DNA of 64,000 bases from Henricia sp. BOLD:AAB3569. Taxonomy: Eukaryota; Echinodermata; Asteroidea; Spinulosida; Echinasteridae. The DNA is taken from NCBI GenBank assembly GCA_037783545.1, contig JBBELK010000539.1:434001-498000 (forward strand), given 5' to 3'. Below the pieces are notes generated by a model. That model saw nothing but the letters and a program-made list of their open reading frames with translations, was not told the origin of the DNA and did no database searches. The position numbers and the translations under genes are program-made. Position 1 is the first letter of the stretch. The number at the start of each line of letters is the position of its first letter. Below are positions 46,385 to 63,951 of the stretch, one piece after another.

Positions 46385-46680
46385 CCTCTCTCCACCCAGG
46401 AGTAAATGGGTACCTGCAAGGGTTGCAGCCCCCGAGTGCTTGTGTCAGGCTGCCAGGGCTGCATACTCCCCAGGGAGTTATATATATGTTACAAAGTGTC
46501 ACGAGTATCCTCCAACCATGGTTCATGTGCCCTTGGGCAAGGCACTTTGCCATAAGCGTTGTAGCCCCCAAGTGCCTGTGTCAAGCTGCATATTTCACAT
46601 AGAGTTGTGCCCAATAACCAGGGCAATGTTGTAAAGCGCCATGAGTATCCCACAGGATATGCACAATGCAGTATTAGACA
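46385..46680 (+). mobile_element. SINE-like repeat, family D (GGGCAAGGCACTTT type)
   Basis: Contains CACCCAGGAGTAAATGGGTA and CCCTTGGGCAAGGCACTTTG, and ends near ATGTTGTAAAGCGCCATGAG. Other copies or pieces lie at 50185-50275, 55320-55400, 58085-58310, 58640-58950 and 59212-59350. It looks like two partial copies joined. Confidence 0.65.
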
Positions 46681-46703
46681 TCATAATAACTACCATTATA
46701 AAT

Positions 46704-51640
<4,937 letters not shown>

Positions 51641-52473
51641 GGTAGCATTTTGTGTGTATTTTACATCAGTTTTCTCAATCTCAGTACAACGACACCGCTG
51701 ATAAAAGAGCCGCGCACAGATTGCATGTAGTGGAATGTTCTACTATGTAAATGGGGATAAGTAATTCGTTTTATAAAATATTTTTCAGGAATAAAGCAAA
51801 TTCAAAGAATATTTTTCACTTAAATATTTTAAAATGTAAAAATTATTATGGAATTATGTATGATTTATTTCTCTATTTTCATTCTTTTTGAGTATAGTAT
51901 TATATATTTTTCAAGACATCACCTTTGCGTGAAATAGTTGACTCCAAAGTATTTTATGACCTTTGACACCAAAGTAAACTGTGCAAACACTTGTGCATTG
52001 TGCTTGCACTTTTAATAGTTGAGTTGAGCATGGTACATGTAGACTTTGTTCTGTTGTTCACTATTTTTCCAAATATATTTTCATATTTTGCCAAAGGTTA
52101 TCACAGTACGGTTGTTTTGATCAGTGGATGTTTGGATTGTCAACAATGTATCTGAAATAGAACCAAAACATTATTCTGATCTTTTGTGTGCACAAAAGTC
52201 AAAACAAAAGAATTTGTTTTTTTAGACAACATTGTTGACAGGAAGTGGTCATTAACAATTAAAATTATATTTAGCCCTCATATATTATACATTATTATGG
52301 TATACCGATACATGTATTTCTAGTAGTAGGTCTAAACAATATTTTCTTTTTAAGATAAACATGGTCATGATGGTGCATGCAGTGTTGTAATAATTTAATA
52401 ATTTAATATAAATAATGCAAATATACACTCCCGTTTTTGTTTTGAACAGCTGTGAAGACCAGACAACTCCAAG
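51641..52473. promoter_or_regulatory. Intergenic space between head-to-head ALDH9A1 and reticulocalbin genes
   Basis: 833 bp between divergent start codons, so both promoters are probably here. AT-rich, with no clear TATA or CpG-rich core. The stretch has no repeat that I recognise. Confidence 0.5.
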
Positions 52474-55400
52474 ATGATGGCAACATTTGGCATCTGTTTG
52501 ACTGCTTTATATCTAACCAGCATGACCGTCGTATCACGTGATTTCCCGTCCCCACCTCCTGACGTTGATATTCCACGCACACGGCCGTTTGATCATGAGA
52601 TTTTTCTTGGCGGATATGTGAGTATACAGAGTGAGAAAATGTATATTTTTTACAAATATTTGTTAATATTTTGTGATGACACCAAAACACATATGAAATG
52701 GCCTTTTACGTGTTTTGCACCAATAGCATCAGGTGTACTGACATATTTCCTTTCATATGCAAATTTGGTATCCACTTGACCAGACTAAATTTTTGTTGCT
52801 ATGTGGTGCATGCGGCTGCTGTGAAGTACAGAACCAATACCGTGTTCAAAGTAGGAGAGAGTGGCATAAAACAACCAGACTGTTGGTTGCTGGAAAGAAT
52901 ATTATAATTCAGTTTGAGAAAGAAAGCAAAACATTTTTAAAGTTTTGTGTTTCCTTGTATTTTTAATTTTTTTCACAGAAAGCTGCTAAGGAATTTCAGA
53001 CCCTTTCTGCTGAAGACAGTAAAGCTCGACTCCAGGTCATCCTGAAGAAGGCCGACAGTAACCAAGATGGTCAACTAGCAAAAGGTTTGCATCTCTTTAT
53101 CCTTAATTTGTAAGTTACTCTTTCAACCATCATGGAAATGTTCGAATCCTAGTTGATATTATTAGCTAATTTCCAAGCTTGGTAAGAGTTGAGAAGTTGA
53201 TCAGAATTGTTTGACTGATTGGAAAAACCAATATTTAGGTCAGTTTCATATGTTGTGTGCACAAGGTCTGAAGCCATGCATAGTTCCGACCTGTCAATCA
53301 ACCGAACCCGCCGACCAATCACAACAGAGCTAGCAGGTGCACCCACATAGGTCAAAGTGCACTGTACGCTCACAACAACATGATCACGCGATATGTTCTG
53401 CCGGCCCTCTACAATTTGTACAGTGTTGTATGCGACGATCCGGGTGAATTTTTGGTTTCAAGGCCGGTCGTTTCGTTGTTCAAAGGTACGAAAGCTATAT
53501 TTCGTAATGATATGATATCCCTGCGGGGTTAACTGGGCAAAATCGGAACTGTGCATTCTTTCCCCAAGGTTTGCTGGTTATGGTTTTTAAGTTTTTTTTT
53601 TTAATGTAAAAATGCTCAGATTTCTAAATTTTTAAGTACATTTTGTATGCTTGAAGAAACGGTGAGAAAAGGATATTACGTATTTTTCCTACATTTTTCA
53701 ATTTTCACTTTTTTTTGGTCATCTTCTAATCTCCTTCAACAGTCCTTTTCTCCCAGTCCCCTTTTTCCCGGTATCCCCGTTTTGTCCCCCCTCCAGCCCC
53801 AGACTTGCCCTCCGTTCCCCTAAATGGCTTTCCACTCCAACCCATCTTTCTCCAGGGGTGGATTGCAATAAAGACAGTTAGGACGTCCTAAACCCTAGGA
53901 CGTCCTAAGTCTGACATCACTAAGACATCATAGATTATTTTGCCTTGCAATAAACATTTATGTATCCTAACTTGTGTCCTAGGACACATAACATGTAAGA
54001 CACCTAATATGTGTCCTAAGTTATGTCTTTGGAAAAAAAATCTAAATTTCCTGCTAAATTTAGACAAAAGGAGCATTGTGACTAGGATCAAAAGTTTATT
54101 TTTTGATAGTTTATCTTTCTTAAACTCAGTTTCCACTAAAAGGAAATTACGATTCAAGCTGGACCTATGTTAATTCTGAAAGTTTTCACGATGTTTTTCA
54201 CGCCACTGTCACGCGTACGTACGGCATCAACAACCGGCAGGTAATGTAGTGCACATGCGCGATGGTATGCAAACACACGAATGCGATTGAAACGCCGCTC
54301 ACAACAGTAAAGACATACAAGCTTTTATGTCTTAGCTAAGACGTACTAACTTTTGAATATTGCAAGGCATTTTTCAATGTGTCGTAGCTAAGATGTCATA
54401 AACTCAGTTAGGACACATGATGTGTCTCAGACTAAAGACGGTTATATTGCAATCCACCCCAGGACTGCTTTTCTTTGTGTTTCTCCCAGCATCATATTTT
54501 AATGTGCTGTTTTTTGCACTTTATGGATCCCTATGGTGTTGTGCTCGAGACCAGCGCATATTTATCATTAAACGGTGTTCTTGTTTACAGAGGAGCTTTG
54601 TGATTGGGTAACTGGCTCATTGCGCAACATTGATCGCGTCATCGCAGAGGAGCACATGCTAATTCAAGATAAGAACCAAGATGGCCGCCTGACGTGGGAA
54701 GAGTATAACAAACACGTCTTGGGCTCTGTGCCGGAAGATGGCAATGAAGATCCCGATCAAGAAACAAGATTGGTAAAAACACTCAAACCTCTGCTTATTA
54801 TAACAAGGAAAATTTAGGTCCTAATTTCTTGTTTCTTCATTGTTTTTATTCCTGATAGTACAAAGTTCCTGTCATAACAAGGTAATCTCTAGAGTTCCAA
54901 GGACGTACGTCTTATTGCGAGGTTTAAGTGTATTATTTTTCACCTGGTAACATATGTAGCAACTGAATGTAGTAGTAAGTCTGTGTTCTGGCTTGTGACC
55001 TATTCACTTTTAAGTGAATAAGGCTGGGAACAAGATCGATTTAGGCTAGACATCTGTCTAGTGTCTAGTATGCAGGAGGTCATGTGTTCAAGTCCCACCA
55101 GAGCACGCTATGAGCTTTTAGCATGTTCTCGTTAAATGCATTTATTATATATTGCATATACTACGTCGTCGTGTATGGGCAAAATGCATTCATTTAACAC
55201 CGAATGGACCAACTTAATAATTTCAGGATTTGGGCAATATTGAGAGTTTTAAGAAGTCCGTGCCCATCTATTGAAGGGGGATTAGTTTTCTAATATACAG
55301 AACTCAAGATGCTATGCCTGGCTGGAATGTAAGTTTGATTCCTGGCCATGATGGGTTGTACATTTGTCCTTAAGCAAGGCACTTTATCCCAATTCAGTAA

Positions 55401-57935
55401 TCACATGACTGTGGCAGCCCTTACTTTAAGAATCTTCAATCTTGTGACATTTTTTCCTTCTCTCTGGACACACAGGAAGTAAAGAGCAACCGTAAAATGT
55501 TCACGCTGGCCGACAAAAACAAAGATGGATTTCTTGAAGGGCAGGAACTATTGGCTTTCTACAACCCGAATGCAGTGGAAGATATGCAGGTAAGGCACTG
55601 TTGCTGTATGCATTAGGCTTGGGTGACTCCAGCATTTTCGGAGTCGACTCCGATTCTAAAAAAAGAATCGCAATTCCATTCGGAATAAATTCCATTTTTC
55701 ACTCTAATTAAATATAATAAGAGTGTGTTAATAAGTATGTGTACATTGACAATACTAATTGTGCCGACGACGACCCAATTATTGGCACCGAGCGGCACTA
55801 AACGTCCACGAAATGATCATGCCGGCTGTGCCACACTCACGTTCATGATCAGAAGCCAAGCACTCTGGCAGAAGTTGGTGTTTTGGCTTCAGAATTGCTA
55901 GTGTAGTTTCTGGAATCGGCAGGCTATGACTGGAAATCAAATCTAGATGAAAGGGAATCGATTCCTCAAAAATCTGGAATTGCGTTTCCGATTCCCAAAG
56001 TGGAATCAATTGTACTCGACTCCGGCGTGGAATTGCCCAAGCCTATTGGGTGTTAAGTAGGGTTAGTTTTGCCCTTACCCGACGTAATTATTAACGCTGT
56101 ATATTCAGTGCTTTCCCGAGATACTATGAAAAACTTCAAGGCAGTTTATCAACATTATTCTTTAGTTTATGTCTTTAAAGAGGACTGATTCAGCAAAATC
56201 CAAGCTGCATATATTAAAGGAAAATTCCCAAATTTCTAGGGTTGACAGGAATTAAGGAAATCTCATGATTTGTTTTCTTATCCTCAATTTCCAGGAAATA
56301 GTTATCGAGAGACTGCTGGAAGATTTTGATCACAATGGTGACGGCGCGGTGGAATTGGAGGAATTTATTGGCAATTGGGAAGACGTTGACAATACCTTGC
56401 CAGGTGAGTTACAGAATCAGGTTAGATAGTGGTATTTTCCTTACCTTCCACCTCTGTGGTCCCGGGTTCGAATCCCGTCTGGGTCAGTATGTGGATTGGG
56501 TTCTCAGTCCCTGCTTGATTCTGTGGGTTTCCCCCATACATAATTGTGTAGGGGTTTCCCTCTTCACAGGTTTCTTCAGGCTTACGAGCTACAGTGCCTC
56601 GGACATTTTTGAGGAATCCTTGGTTTCAGTACCAGAAAGATTTAAGAATGAAGTGGTCGATGTGGTTTGACCATTTGACAGCAACTGTTTATTAATTTTG
56701 TGGGTGCACATAAACTTGGTAATGCCCAACACACAAGACAATTTATGAAACATGTGAAATAACTTATATTTATTGCTGAGCAGCCTGTCATAAAGCATGA
56801 AAGTGAATTTTGATTTTATTTTTCAAACACCCCAGATCTTACAGGAAGACGGAAGGAACCAGAATGGGTAACTGAGGAACGTGAAATCTTCTACCAGCAA
56901 CTGGATAAAGATGGGAATGGCAAAATGGAGGGAGAGGAGCTCTTTCATTGGGTCAAACCTCGGTATCGTGTAACGGCAGAGAAAGAGGTACGTGACTGAG
57001 ACCTGGGGCCAATTTCACGAAGCACTACGATCCTTCGTAACACCAGTTGCAATGGGTAAACCACCTAAACGTGCGTCTTGAGTAAGGCGCGAGGTCAAAA
57101 TAGAAACGGTCTGTATACCGGTAAACGATTCGAGTTAATCCCTCTTCAAATCGTTTTTCTGTTGACAGAAAACCGTGTGTCGGTTTGAAGGGAATCGTTT
57201 CCAACTTGCAGGGTTTGTCGATGATTGACAGGTTTACAACTGGCCACCTGCACGAAGGGAACAAAAGGCTGCTACTGGCCGACGACTTCAAAGGGAGCCG
57301 CCTGACTCTACAGCCGGGTGCACCCGGCCCGGGGCATGAATGGGTTGTGGTTAAACACCCTTGTTCGGGCGGTCACGTGATAAACCGTGGCAGCGAGTCA
57401 GCCCGGAGTAGTCACACAATGGCCTGTAATCCGATAAGCTCTCTATTGTTCAGTGAACGTGGGCCGGGTTGAACATTGCCAATTATCTATCGTCTGGCCA
57501 GACAAGTTGAATTGTTTGCTTGTTCACTGAAAACCATGCAACGGTGTATCGTTTATGTACTGTTTCCCGGTATACAGTACCGGCTGTTTCGCCTAACATG
57601 CATCTCGAGTTACGAAGGATCATAGCACTTCATGAAATCGACCCCTGGTCAAACAGGTTTCGGGAGTTAGTCCAAAAGTGTCAACTAAACACCAAGACCT
57701 GATGTTTGGGGGAAAAAAGTTAGAACTTTGGCCGAACCTGAACTTGCCATGTTTGATTTATTTGTCTTGTTCTAAACCTTAGGCTGAGCATCTTATCAAA
57801 GTTGCTGACGCAGATGGTGATGGAAAACTTAGCATAGAGGAAATCTTAGGCAAGTATGAACTGTTTACTGGCAGTAAAGCTACGCATTTTGGTCGGCACA
57901 TACGCAGTGACAACTTTCCCCACGAAGAGCTCTGA
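52474..57935 (+). CDS. RCN2: Reticulocalbin-2-like CREC-family calcium-binding protein, seven exons
   Basis: Predicted low-affinity calcium-binding protein of the secretory-pathway lumen. Exons: 52474-52617, 52979-53084, 54591-54772, 55476-55589, 56295-56403, 56836-56987, 57783-57935. Phases join and give 319 residues (human RCN2 is 317). Residues 1-21 are a signal peptide. Six EF-hand loops are visible: DSNQDGQLAKEE, DKNQDGRLTWEE, DKNKDGFLEGQE, DHNGDGAVELEE, DKDGNGKMEGEE, DADGDGKLSIEE. The protein ends HEEL, an ER-retrieval variant of HDEL. The segment from EPEWVTEE to the C-terminus tracks human RCN2 better than calumenin or SDF4, although ELFTGSK is SDF4-like. The start has tandem ATGs (52474, 52477); either is possible. 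AATAAA at 57999-58004 is 64 nt past the stop. Confidence 0.88.
52770..52905 (+). repeat. Dispersed repeat, family C
   Basis: CACTTGACCAGACTAAATTT, TTGTTGCTATGTGGTGCATG and GAGTGGCATAAAACAACCAG parallel 50990-51215. Located in reticulocalbin intron 1. Confidence 0.65.
53855..54460. mobile_element. 606-bp MITE with GGGGTGGATTGCAATA ends
   Basis: Left end GGGGTGGATTGCAATA and right end TATTGCAATCCACCCC are exact inverted copies. Further inward, CCTAGGACGTCCTAAGTC and the repeated TAAGACAT/TAAGACGT motifs alternate in both directions. It occupies much of the reticulocalbin intron before exon 3. No ORF of note. Confidence 0.8.
55320..55400 (+). mobile_element. SINE fragment, family D
   Basis: TTGATTCCTGGCCATGATGG followed by TTGTCCTTAAGCAAGGCACTTTATCCC. 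A B-box-like GTTCAAGTCCC also lies upstream near 55089. Confidence 0.5.
56440..56580 (+). mobile_element. tRNA-derived SINE
   Basis: B box GGTTCGAATCCCG at 56465-56477, followed by a SINE-like body (GGATTGGGTTCTCAGTCCCT, GTGGGTTTCCCCC). The 5' A box is unclear. Located in reticulocalbin intron 5. Confidence 0.55.
57005..57645. mobile_element. 641-bp MITE with GGGGCCAATTTCACGAAGC ends
   Basis: The left end GGGGCCAATTTCACGAAGCA, then CTACGATCCTTCGTAAC, is inverted at the right end (GTTACGAAGGATCATAGCAC, TTCATGAAATCGACCCC). It also holds an internal inverted pair around 57115-57200. Its ends resemble the MITE at 33092-33335. Located in reticulocalbin intron 6. Confidence 0.75.
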
Positions 57936-57998
57936 TGTCGTTCTCACATCTTCAAACTTTGAACTTAGGAGTATTTATTTTGTTTTAAAAATCGCTGC

Positions 57999-58004
57999 AA
58001 TAAA
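57999..58004 (+). terminator. Polyadenylation signal of the reticulocalbin gene
   Basis: AATAAA, 64 nt after the stop codon at 57935, in the expected position for a short 3' UTR. Confidence 0.6.
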
Positions 58005-58084
58005 GGCAACAATCTTTCGGTGTGCTTACATTTTTTTTTCACTAAATTGAGCGATTCGGTTAACTCAAGACATAGGTTAATTCT

Positions 58085-58310
58085 TTTGGCTGTGTGTTCA
58101 AATCCTGGCCATGTTCATGGTGTATGCCCCTGGTCAAGGCACTTTGTCATAAGTTGCCTCTCTCCACCCAGGAGTAAATGGGTACCTGCAAGGGTTGTAG
58201 CCTTTGAGCGCTTGTGTCGGGCTGCGTACTCCCCAGGAAGTTGTGCTCAGTGACCAGGGGTAATAAATGTTGTAAAGCAGTATAATTATACTGCAAGGTA
58301 GGTATGTGTG
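58085..58310 (+). mobile_element. SINE-like repeat, family D
   Basis: CCTGGTCAAGGCACTTTGTC, CACCCAGGAGTAAATGGGTA, TACTCCCCAGGAAGTTGTGC and CAGTGACCAGGGGTAATAAATG are in the same order as at 46385-46680. Confidence 0.65.
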
Positions 58311-58639
58311 CTGTAGAATATCACCATTATTATGATCAACATTTTTCAGAACATTTTTATTAGTATTTTGTATGAAAACCACTTCTTTTCTGAGTATGAT
58401 TATCAGATTTTGTGCGAATTTTACCATTTGAGGTAACACAAATATACTTCTCAATAAAAAAACCAAAAAATTATTTGTAGCAGGCCTCGAGAAAAATGTA
58501 GAAAAATGATTGGGTATGCAATAAATATTTCAAATTTTTAAAGCATGTTTTTATATGCACTGGTGCTATTTTGTATTCAAAGGTGTATTTAAAAAATATC
58601 AATGCAGAACCTATATGCAGTCTGGTGCATCATCCTCAA

Positions 58640-58950
58640 GACCTGTTTGATTCTACAGGTCGTGGGTTCGAATCCAGACTTCGCCATGCATGTGCCCTTG
58701 GGCAAGACACTTTGTCATAATTTGCCTCTCCACCCAGGAACAAATAAGTATCTGCGAGAGAAGTGAATGTGTTATGTGTTTGATTAGCTCACAAGTGCCT
58801 AACAGGCAGCTGGGGCTGAATGCGCCCCAGGGAGTTGAAATTTAATGGAATAATATAGTTGAGCTCAGTGACCAGGGGTAATGATGCAAGTGCCCTGAGC
58901 ACCTTGCTTGCGCGATATAAGAATTTATTAAATACAGCGTATTTCTACTG
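58640..58950 (+). mobile_element. SINE, family D, with tRNA-like B box
   Basis: GTGGGTTCGAATCCAGACTT (B box near 58667) is directly followed by the family-D body (GTGCCCTTGGGCAAGACACT) and a tail ending GCGCGATATAAGAATTTATT. This copy links family D to a tRNA-type promoter. Confidence 0.7.
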
Positions 58951-59211
58951 TATGAAATGAAGTTGCAGTATTAGCGAAAGATATTAATGCATGAGAAAAT
59001 AGGAAATGCATGGTAGTTATTTTTGTAGCAACAAATTCATAGTTTGAAATGTTTGAATTTTTTTTTTTTTTCGCAGTTATTGGAATAAAACCAAACCGTT
59101 TACATGTATTTGCAGCTTTCTAGTAAGATTTCGGTTGAGAATGTAGTACGAAAATAGTTTTTAACTCTTGTTTCTGCTAACAAGGTGAGTTTGACTACCT
59201 ACTTTTACTGT

Positions 59212-59350
59212 GCCCCTGGGCATGGCATTTTGTCAAACGTTGCCTCTCTCCGCCCATCTGCAGAGGTTGTAGCCCCTAGGTTGTGCCTAATGACCAGGGT
59301 TATGCTGTTGCAATGCACTGTGTGCATCTTGCGTGATATGTGCACTGTAT
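59212..59350 (+). mobile_element. SINE fragment, family D
   Basis: GTGCCCCTGGGCATGGCATT and TTGCGTGATATGTGCACTGT, a shortened copy. Confidence 0.5.
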
Positions 59351-59371
59351 AAATACATATTGACAGTTTAA

Positions 59372-59690
59372 AGGTAGAACACATGATTGGTAAACTGTTA
59401 AAAGGGGCGTTATTTCCACTCGTGATTAGAAGCCCGTGTCGATAAAACTGCCCTGTAGAAATTTCAGGTAGTAATACTTCTGAAAACTTGAAAATTCCAT
59501 GCATGGTTTTTGTGTTGAGTGAATGGTAAAAAAGTCTGTTGCAAAATACTTTTTTTTAGAAACTACCTTCAGTTGTTAATTTCTCACACAAAATACCATT
59601 TTGGACTGAAATAAAATCATGTGGTGTTTTGTACCATTGTTATTAACTCTTAGAGGAAGGTTTCTCTTGTCAACTCGTCAAAAAAACATT
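59372..59690 (+). repeat. Dispersed repeat, family B
   Basis: Parallel to 40178-40440 for over 200 bp. It adds a segment shared with 10403-10655 (GTGGTGTTTTGTACCATTGT, TTCTCTTGTCAACTCGTC). Confidence 0.65.
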
Positions 59691-60389
59691 GGGGTCACTG
59701 CAAAGTATGTACTCTACATGCAGTGATTTATTTGCAATCATAAAATACCTCAAACCAGCATTTACATAAAACTTGACTGCTAGCAGAGGCTCTTCCTGAA
59801 ATTGCATTATTTAAGAGAAAGGCTTGTGGGGACACAGAGATAGTTAAATCTAATTTAGGAACTAAAAACTATAAAATTACAACTTTGATCTTTTCGACAT
59901 TATAAAACGACTTTCCCCCCACACATTTAAATGTCATCAGGGATCTCAGGTAGACATTTGAAAAGGCCAAAGTGTCTTCCTCCTACATAAATTCATTGTT
60001 TTTCTCAACAACTGTAGGCTTGTAAAAAACAACTTTGAAATTGTCAGTCAAGCCAAAATTAAATCTGTTTTCATTACTGACTGTTCGGGTCTTTAGAATT
60101 AAGAAGCATTTTTTTTTAGACTAGGTAATACTTTAGCATAATTTGTGATTTTCAGTGCAAAATAACGACCTAAACTGTCCGTGTTTGGGTGAAAGGATTA
60201 CAAAAATTAATTCACACAAGCGAACGAATTTAGAAAGCTTGCGTGTCTCTGTAAAGAAAAATATATTTGGAGATACAAGCCTTTTTCTTGAAACGGGCTT
60301 CACATGTTGTACATGTGCGCATTCGCTCATATGTACATAGTATGTGTACAATGTACGTGCACATGTACATTTACGTCATAACCCTGTCA

Positions 60390-60416
60390 AATAAAAGACA
60401 GGGCCTGTCTTTTATT
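60390..60416. repeat. Perfect palindrome carrying AATAAA on both strands
   Basis: AATAAAAGACAGG, one G, then CCTGTCTTTTATT. It provides a polyadenylation hexamer in both directions, but no gene is near enough to claim it. Confidence 0.5.
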
Positions 60417-61557
60417 ATTTCTTGTTTTTAATCGACTGGCATTATTCCTTGACGGATTTTTCGTTCTTGGTACCAAATGAAAGCTAATAACTTTTTTCTA
60501 TTCTAGAAAAATAGCAATTTAAATTTTTTTTTAAATTTGACACTTAAATCGGCCAGTGTAACTTTAAAATAGAATTTAGGTCTTTGACTTTTGTCAATAT
60601 ATGCTAATTTCAAGTTCTGCTCAGCGGTCAAAAGTGTTCAGTGTGATTTTTCAAGTATAAAGCAAACCTTTCACAGACAACTTGCAACAACATTTAGATG
60701 GATTTTGTGTTTGTGCTAAATTGTATTATTTTTCCTAAATTTACTCATTTTACTCCACTCAGATGGGGCACCTCGGATAAATAACTGCATGGGTAACATG
60801 CTTACAGTAAAGTGAAAAACATTTCTTCATTAAAAAATAAAAATCCAGGAGCTCCATATTAACTTTGACATTTATTAATATTCATCATTTTTTTTATACA
60901 ACTGTAATAAGACTTGACCCCGAAATTATAACCTAAATCCTTTATACTAATCTTCAGACATTTTGAATTTTAATTGTGTTGAAAAAAAAAAAATCCAGTG
61001 TATTTATTTACTCAAATGAAATCAAATTTGAATTTAAATTAACACCTTTAAAGCAAGTTTCACATTCATTTAAACACATTTTCAGGTAAAAAAAGGCTTA
61101 AGGGTATGCGTAAGTTTTGTTTAAATGCAAGTAAACATGTTGATACAAACTACATGTATACACAATTTCATTCCACTTTTCAAAACAATTTAGGTAAAAA
61201 AAAAATTTGAAATTATTACCCTGAAAAATTAATGCGGAACAACCCTCGGCAATGTTTGGCAACCCATGCATGATGCAGGCAGTAAATCAAACGAGGGATG
61301 AGAATTTACGGTTAATTCAGAAATCTGTTTGCAATTTTTGTCAGTTAACCGTTCGGCCGACACTAAAGATTGTTGCTGGCGTTTATAGATGTATGTGCAA
61401 TGTACACAATAATACCCCTTTGCCCCCAAAATAATCATTAAACTGGTCAACATTTTACTATGGTATGACCCCATATGAATTTATTTCAGTTTCATGACTC
61501 ATTACAAATAACCCTCTGAGTCTGAAACCATTGTAAACTCTATAAAATTGGGTTTCG

Positions 61558-62021
61558 TTTAAAGATAGTATACATGATTGGTAAACTGTTACTAAGTATT
61601 CTGTTTTATTGTTATGCGCCATGAGCGTCATTTATGACGGATACCGGCGCAGTATAAATGTTCGTTATTATTATTATTATTAAATAGTTTTATCCCCCTG
61701 TGTGATTGAAGATATGCATGATTAAAACCAACCTGAGCAAAAACCAGCTCAGTACTTTTGAGAAAACAGTCAAAAAAGGGTTTGCAGTAATTTTGCCCCA
61801 AAACCATTTCGCCCTGAACCACGGTTTTGGGGCGAAATGGTTTTTCGTCTCACGAGACGAAAACTATTTATTTTGATCATTTCTCAAAGACTATAGCACT
61901 TCAGACAAAACCATTTCAGGGGACGTTTTCTACGGTCATCATGTTTATATTGCGTAAGTTAGGCGTAAATCTGTGAACATTTCTGATTTTCGAGATACCA
62001 ATCATGTATACTGCCTTTAAA
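61558..62021. mobile_element. 464-bp MITE with TTTAAAGRYAGTATACATGATTGG ends
   Basis: Left TTTAAAGATAGTATACATGA and right TCATGTATACTGCCTTTAAA are inverted with two mismatches. The interior includes an (ATT)n run at about 61665 and the block also seen near 1020-1190. The family-B repeats share this terminal motif, so they may be related. Confidence 0.7.
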
Positions 62022-62608
62022 CGTTCGGCAAAACTGGTTTTTCAAATTTTGTTTAGTTAAACGCCCCATCCCTAAATCAAACATTCCCTTTAATGCGTGG
62101 CTTTTGGATTATCAATATTAACGCATGATGAATAGCAAAAGTGCAGTTACACGTGATGTGAATTTTTTTACCAGACAAATTTAATCCATGTCTGCATAGA
62201 TCAAAAGCCATGAACGGTGGAAAACCATCTGTGAATACAAAATTAATACGAGGTTACATTACGGCCGAATGTTATCCTAATTATTCACCAATGGCAGTAA
62301 ATCTTTTTCTCAAAGATTACATGTACCGTAGTTCCAAAGACTGCATAATGTCATTAAGTCTTTTTTTGTGGAGAATGTGCTTCTAATGTACAGTTAGGAT
62401 CGGGTGTTTAAATATTACAAAATATTTTTTATGCACAGGTTTAAAAAAGAAGAAAAGATTTTACATGAATAAATAGCTCATGCAAACATGACCTAGTACT
62501 GTTGCTTTCATGAAACTAAAGACCTAATTACACCAAATTTACAAGAGTTAAATAAGGAAAAATAAAGGTATTAAATTGGTTTTAATGAGACATTAAGACC
62601 GTGTTTAC

Positions 62609-62960
62609 ACTGGTCCATAGCTCGGGATCAATATTGATCCCCTGATAAGAATGCGTCAGTGTTAACCGCAATGATGCCGCGTTTACATTTTGCAGTTCAT
62701 CTCGAGCGCGGTGCCAGTCAAAGGTCATGATCAATGTGTGCATAAGTTATGCATGTACAGTGGTACAATACCACTTTAATTTCGCGGGCTTTTCCCCCCT
62801 CGTTACGGCTGTGGTGCGGATGTGGTGCAAATTAATTGCCTTTCTAACCGCAAACTGATTCCGAGCCCTCCACCAACTCGGGGCCTGATCCGGGGCCAAT
62901 TTGGTCCCGAGAGCGTTTACACTCAGTTTGTGATCTGGGATCAAGTGTAAATAGGGTAAA
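62609..62960. mobile_element. Probable MITE with TTTACACTGG-type ends
   Basis: CGTGTTTACACTGGTCC on the left matches, inverted, GATCAAGTGTAAATAGGG on the right. Inner GTTTACATTTTGC and GCGTTTACACTC repeats are also present. Ends and target duplication are not precise. Confidence 0.4.
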
Positions 62961-63891
62961 TTAAAAACGTTTTCATTGGACAATAAACAAATCAGCTAAG
63001 TGCAGAGTATTAGAAGATAAGTGTTCACTTTAATTGCAAATGACTCATCTCTGTTTTCACTTTGTTAGTGGCATGAGAAACGATGTGTACGGTCAAAATA
63101 ATTGTGTGCGTGGGTTTGTCCACAGTAATGGGGTACATTTGAAAAATAAGTCAATAATTCCTTTCAGATGTCTTTAGTTTATCTCAGAATTAAAGAAATT
63201 GCTGCCACAACATACATTTTTGAAAAGCTTGTGTACAAATTTTCCTGTAACGTGGACGGACCATTTTGTGACAATTTTTCCGTCTGTTACATGCGTAATA
63301 GGACAATGTATGTTGTAGGACTATTTTTCGTCCTCAGTTTAGCTTGATATTTTAAAGATAAAATTAAGACATTTGAAGTGAACTGGGACCTAAGATCTTG
63401 AATGTTACAGAAATGTACCCCATTACTGTGGAAAGACCCACATGTAAGTAGCACTTTTCTTTAGCTTTCGAACCTTAGTGCAATTTTAACAGGATTTTGA
63501 AATAGTTTGAGCAAAGGAACCATAAACTAAGATAAAATTTGTTTAAATACTCCTGTAAGTATTCCCCAAATCTTACTGAAATAAAAATGATGTACATTTA
63601 CCTACTTAATACATACAGATTTAAAAGATAATACATGATTACAATGCTACTTTTTAAATACGAAATGAACCCCTACCTTATTACAATACAATATTACTAC
63701 ACCAACTCTCAAACACACCATTTTAAACAGAGACGTCATATAAACCAATAAATATTTCTTTTAAGTATCTTATTTGCAATCGACCTGAAAGGCTGAAATG
63801 ACACAATTTACTTATTTTTGGAGAATAGTAGTTTGCTATTATTTGATGGTATACAAGTAATAAACGTTTATGAGTTTAATGGTACGAGTTG

Positions 63892-63951
63892 AAAGATGGA
63901 ATGTTCCATTCAACGAGGCGGAGCCGAGTTGAATGGAATAATTCCATCTTT
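63892..63951. repeat. Hairpin around GAGGCGGAGCCGA
   Basis: AAGATGGAAT-TCCATTCAAC on the left pairs with GTTGAATGGA-ATTCCATCTT on the right, with a 13-bp loop. Probably a small dispersed element near the window edge. Confidence 0.55.

Larger units (their letters stand above)
36568..46703. other. Gene-poor intergenic region rich in MITEs
   Basis: Ten kilobases with no conserved reading frame. It holds the 3' end of the 35266-36567 transcript, a hairpin repeat (37253-37345), three family-A MITE copies (39488-39640, 41931-41975 partial, 44608-44753), a family-B repeat (40178-40440), a long-TIR MITE (42138-42804), two palindromic elements (45041-45242, 45555-45700) and a SINE (46385-46680). Confidence 0.6.
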
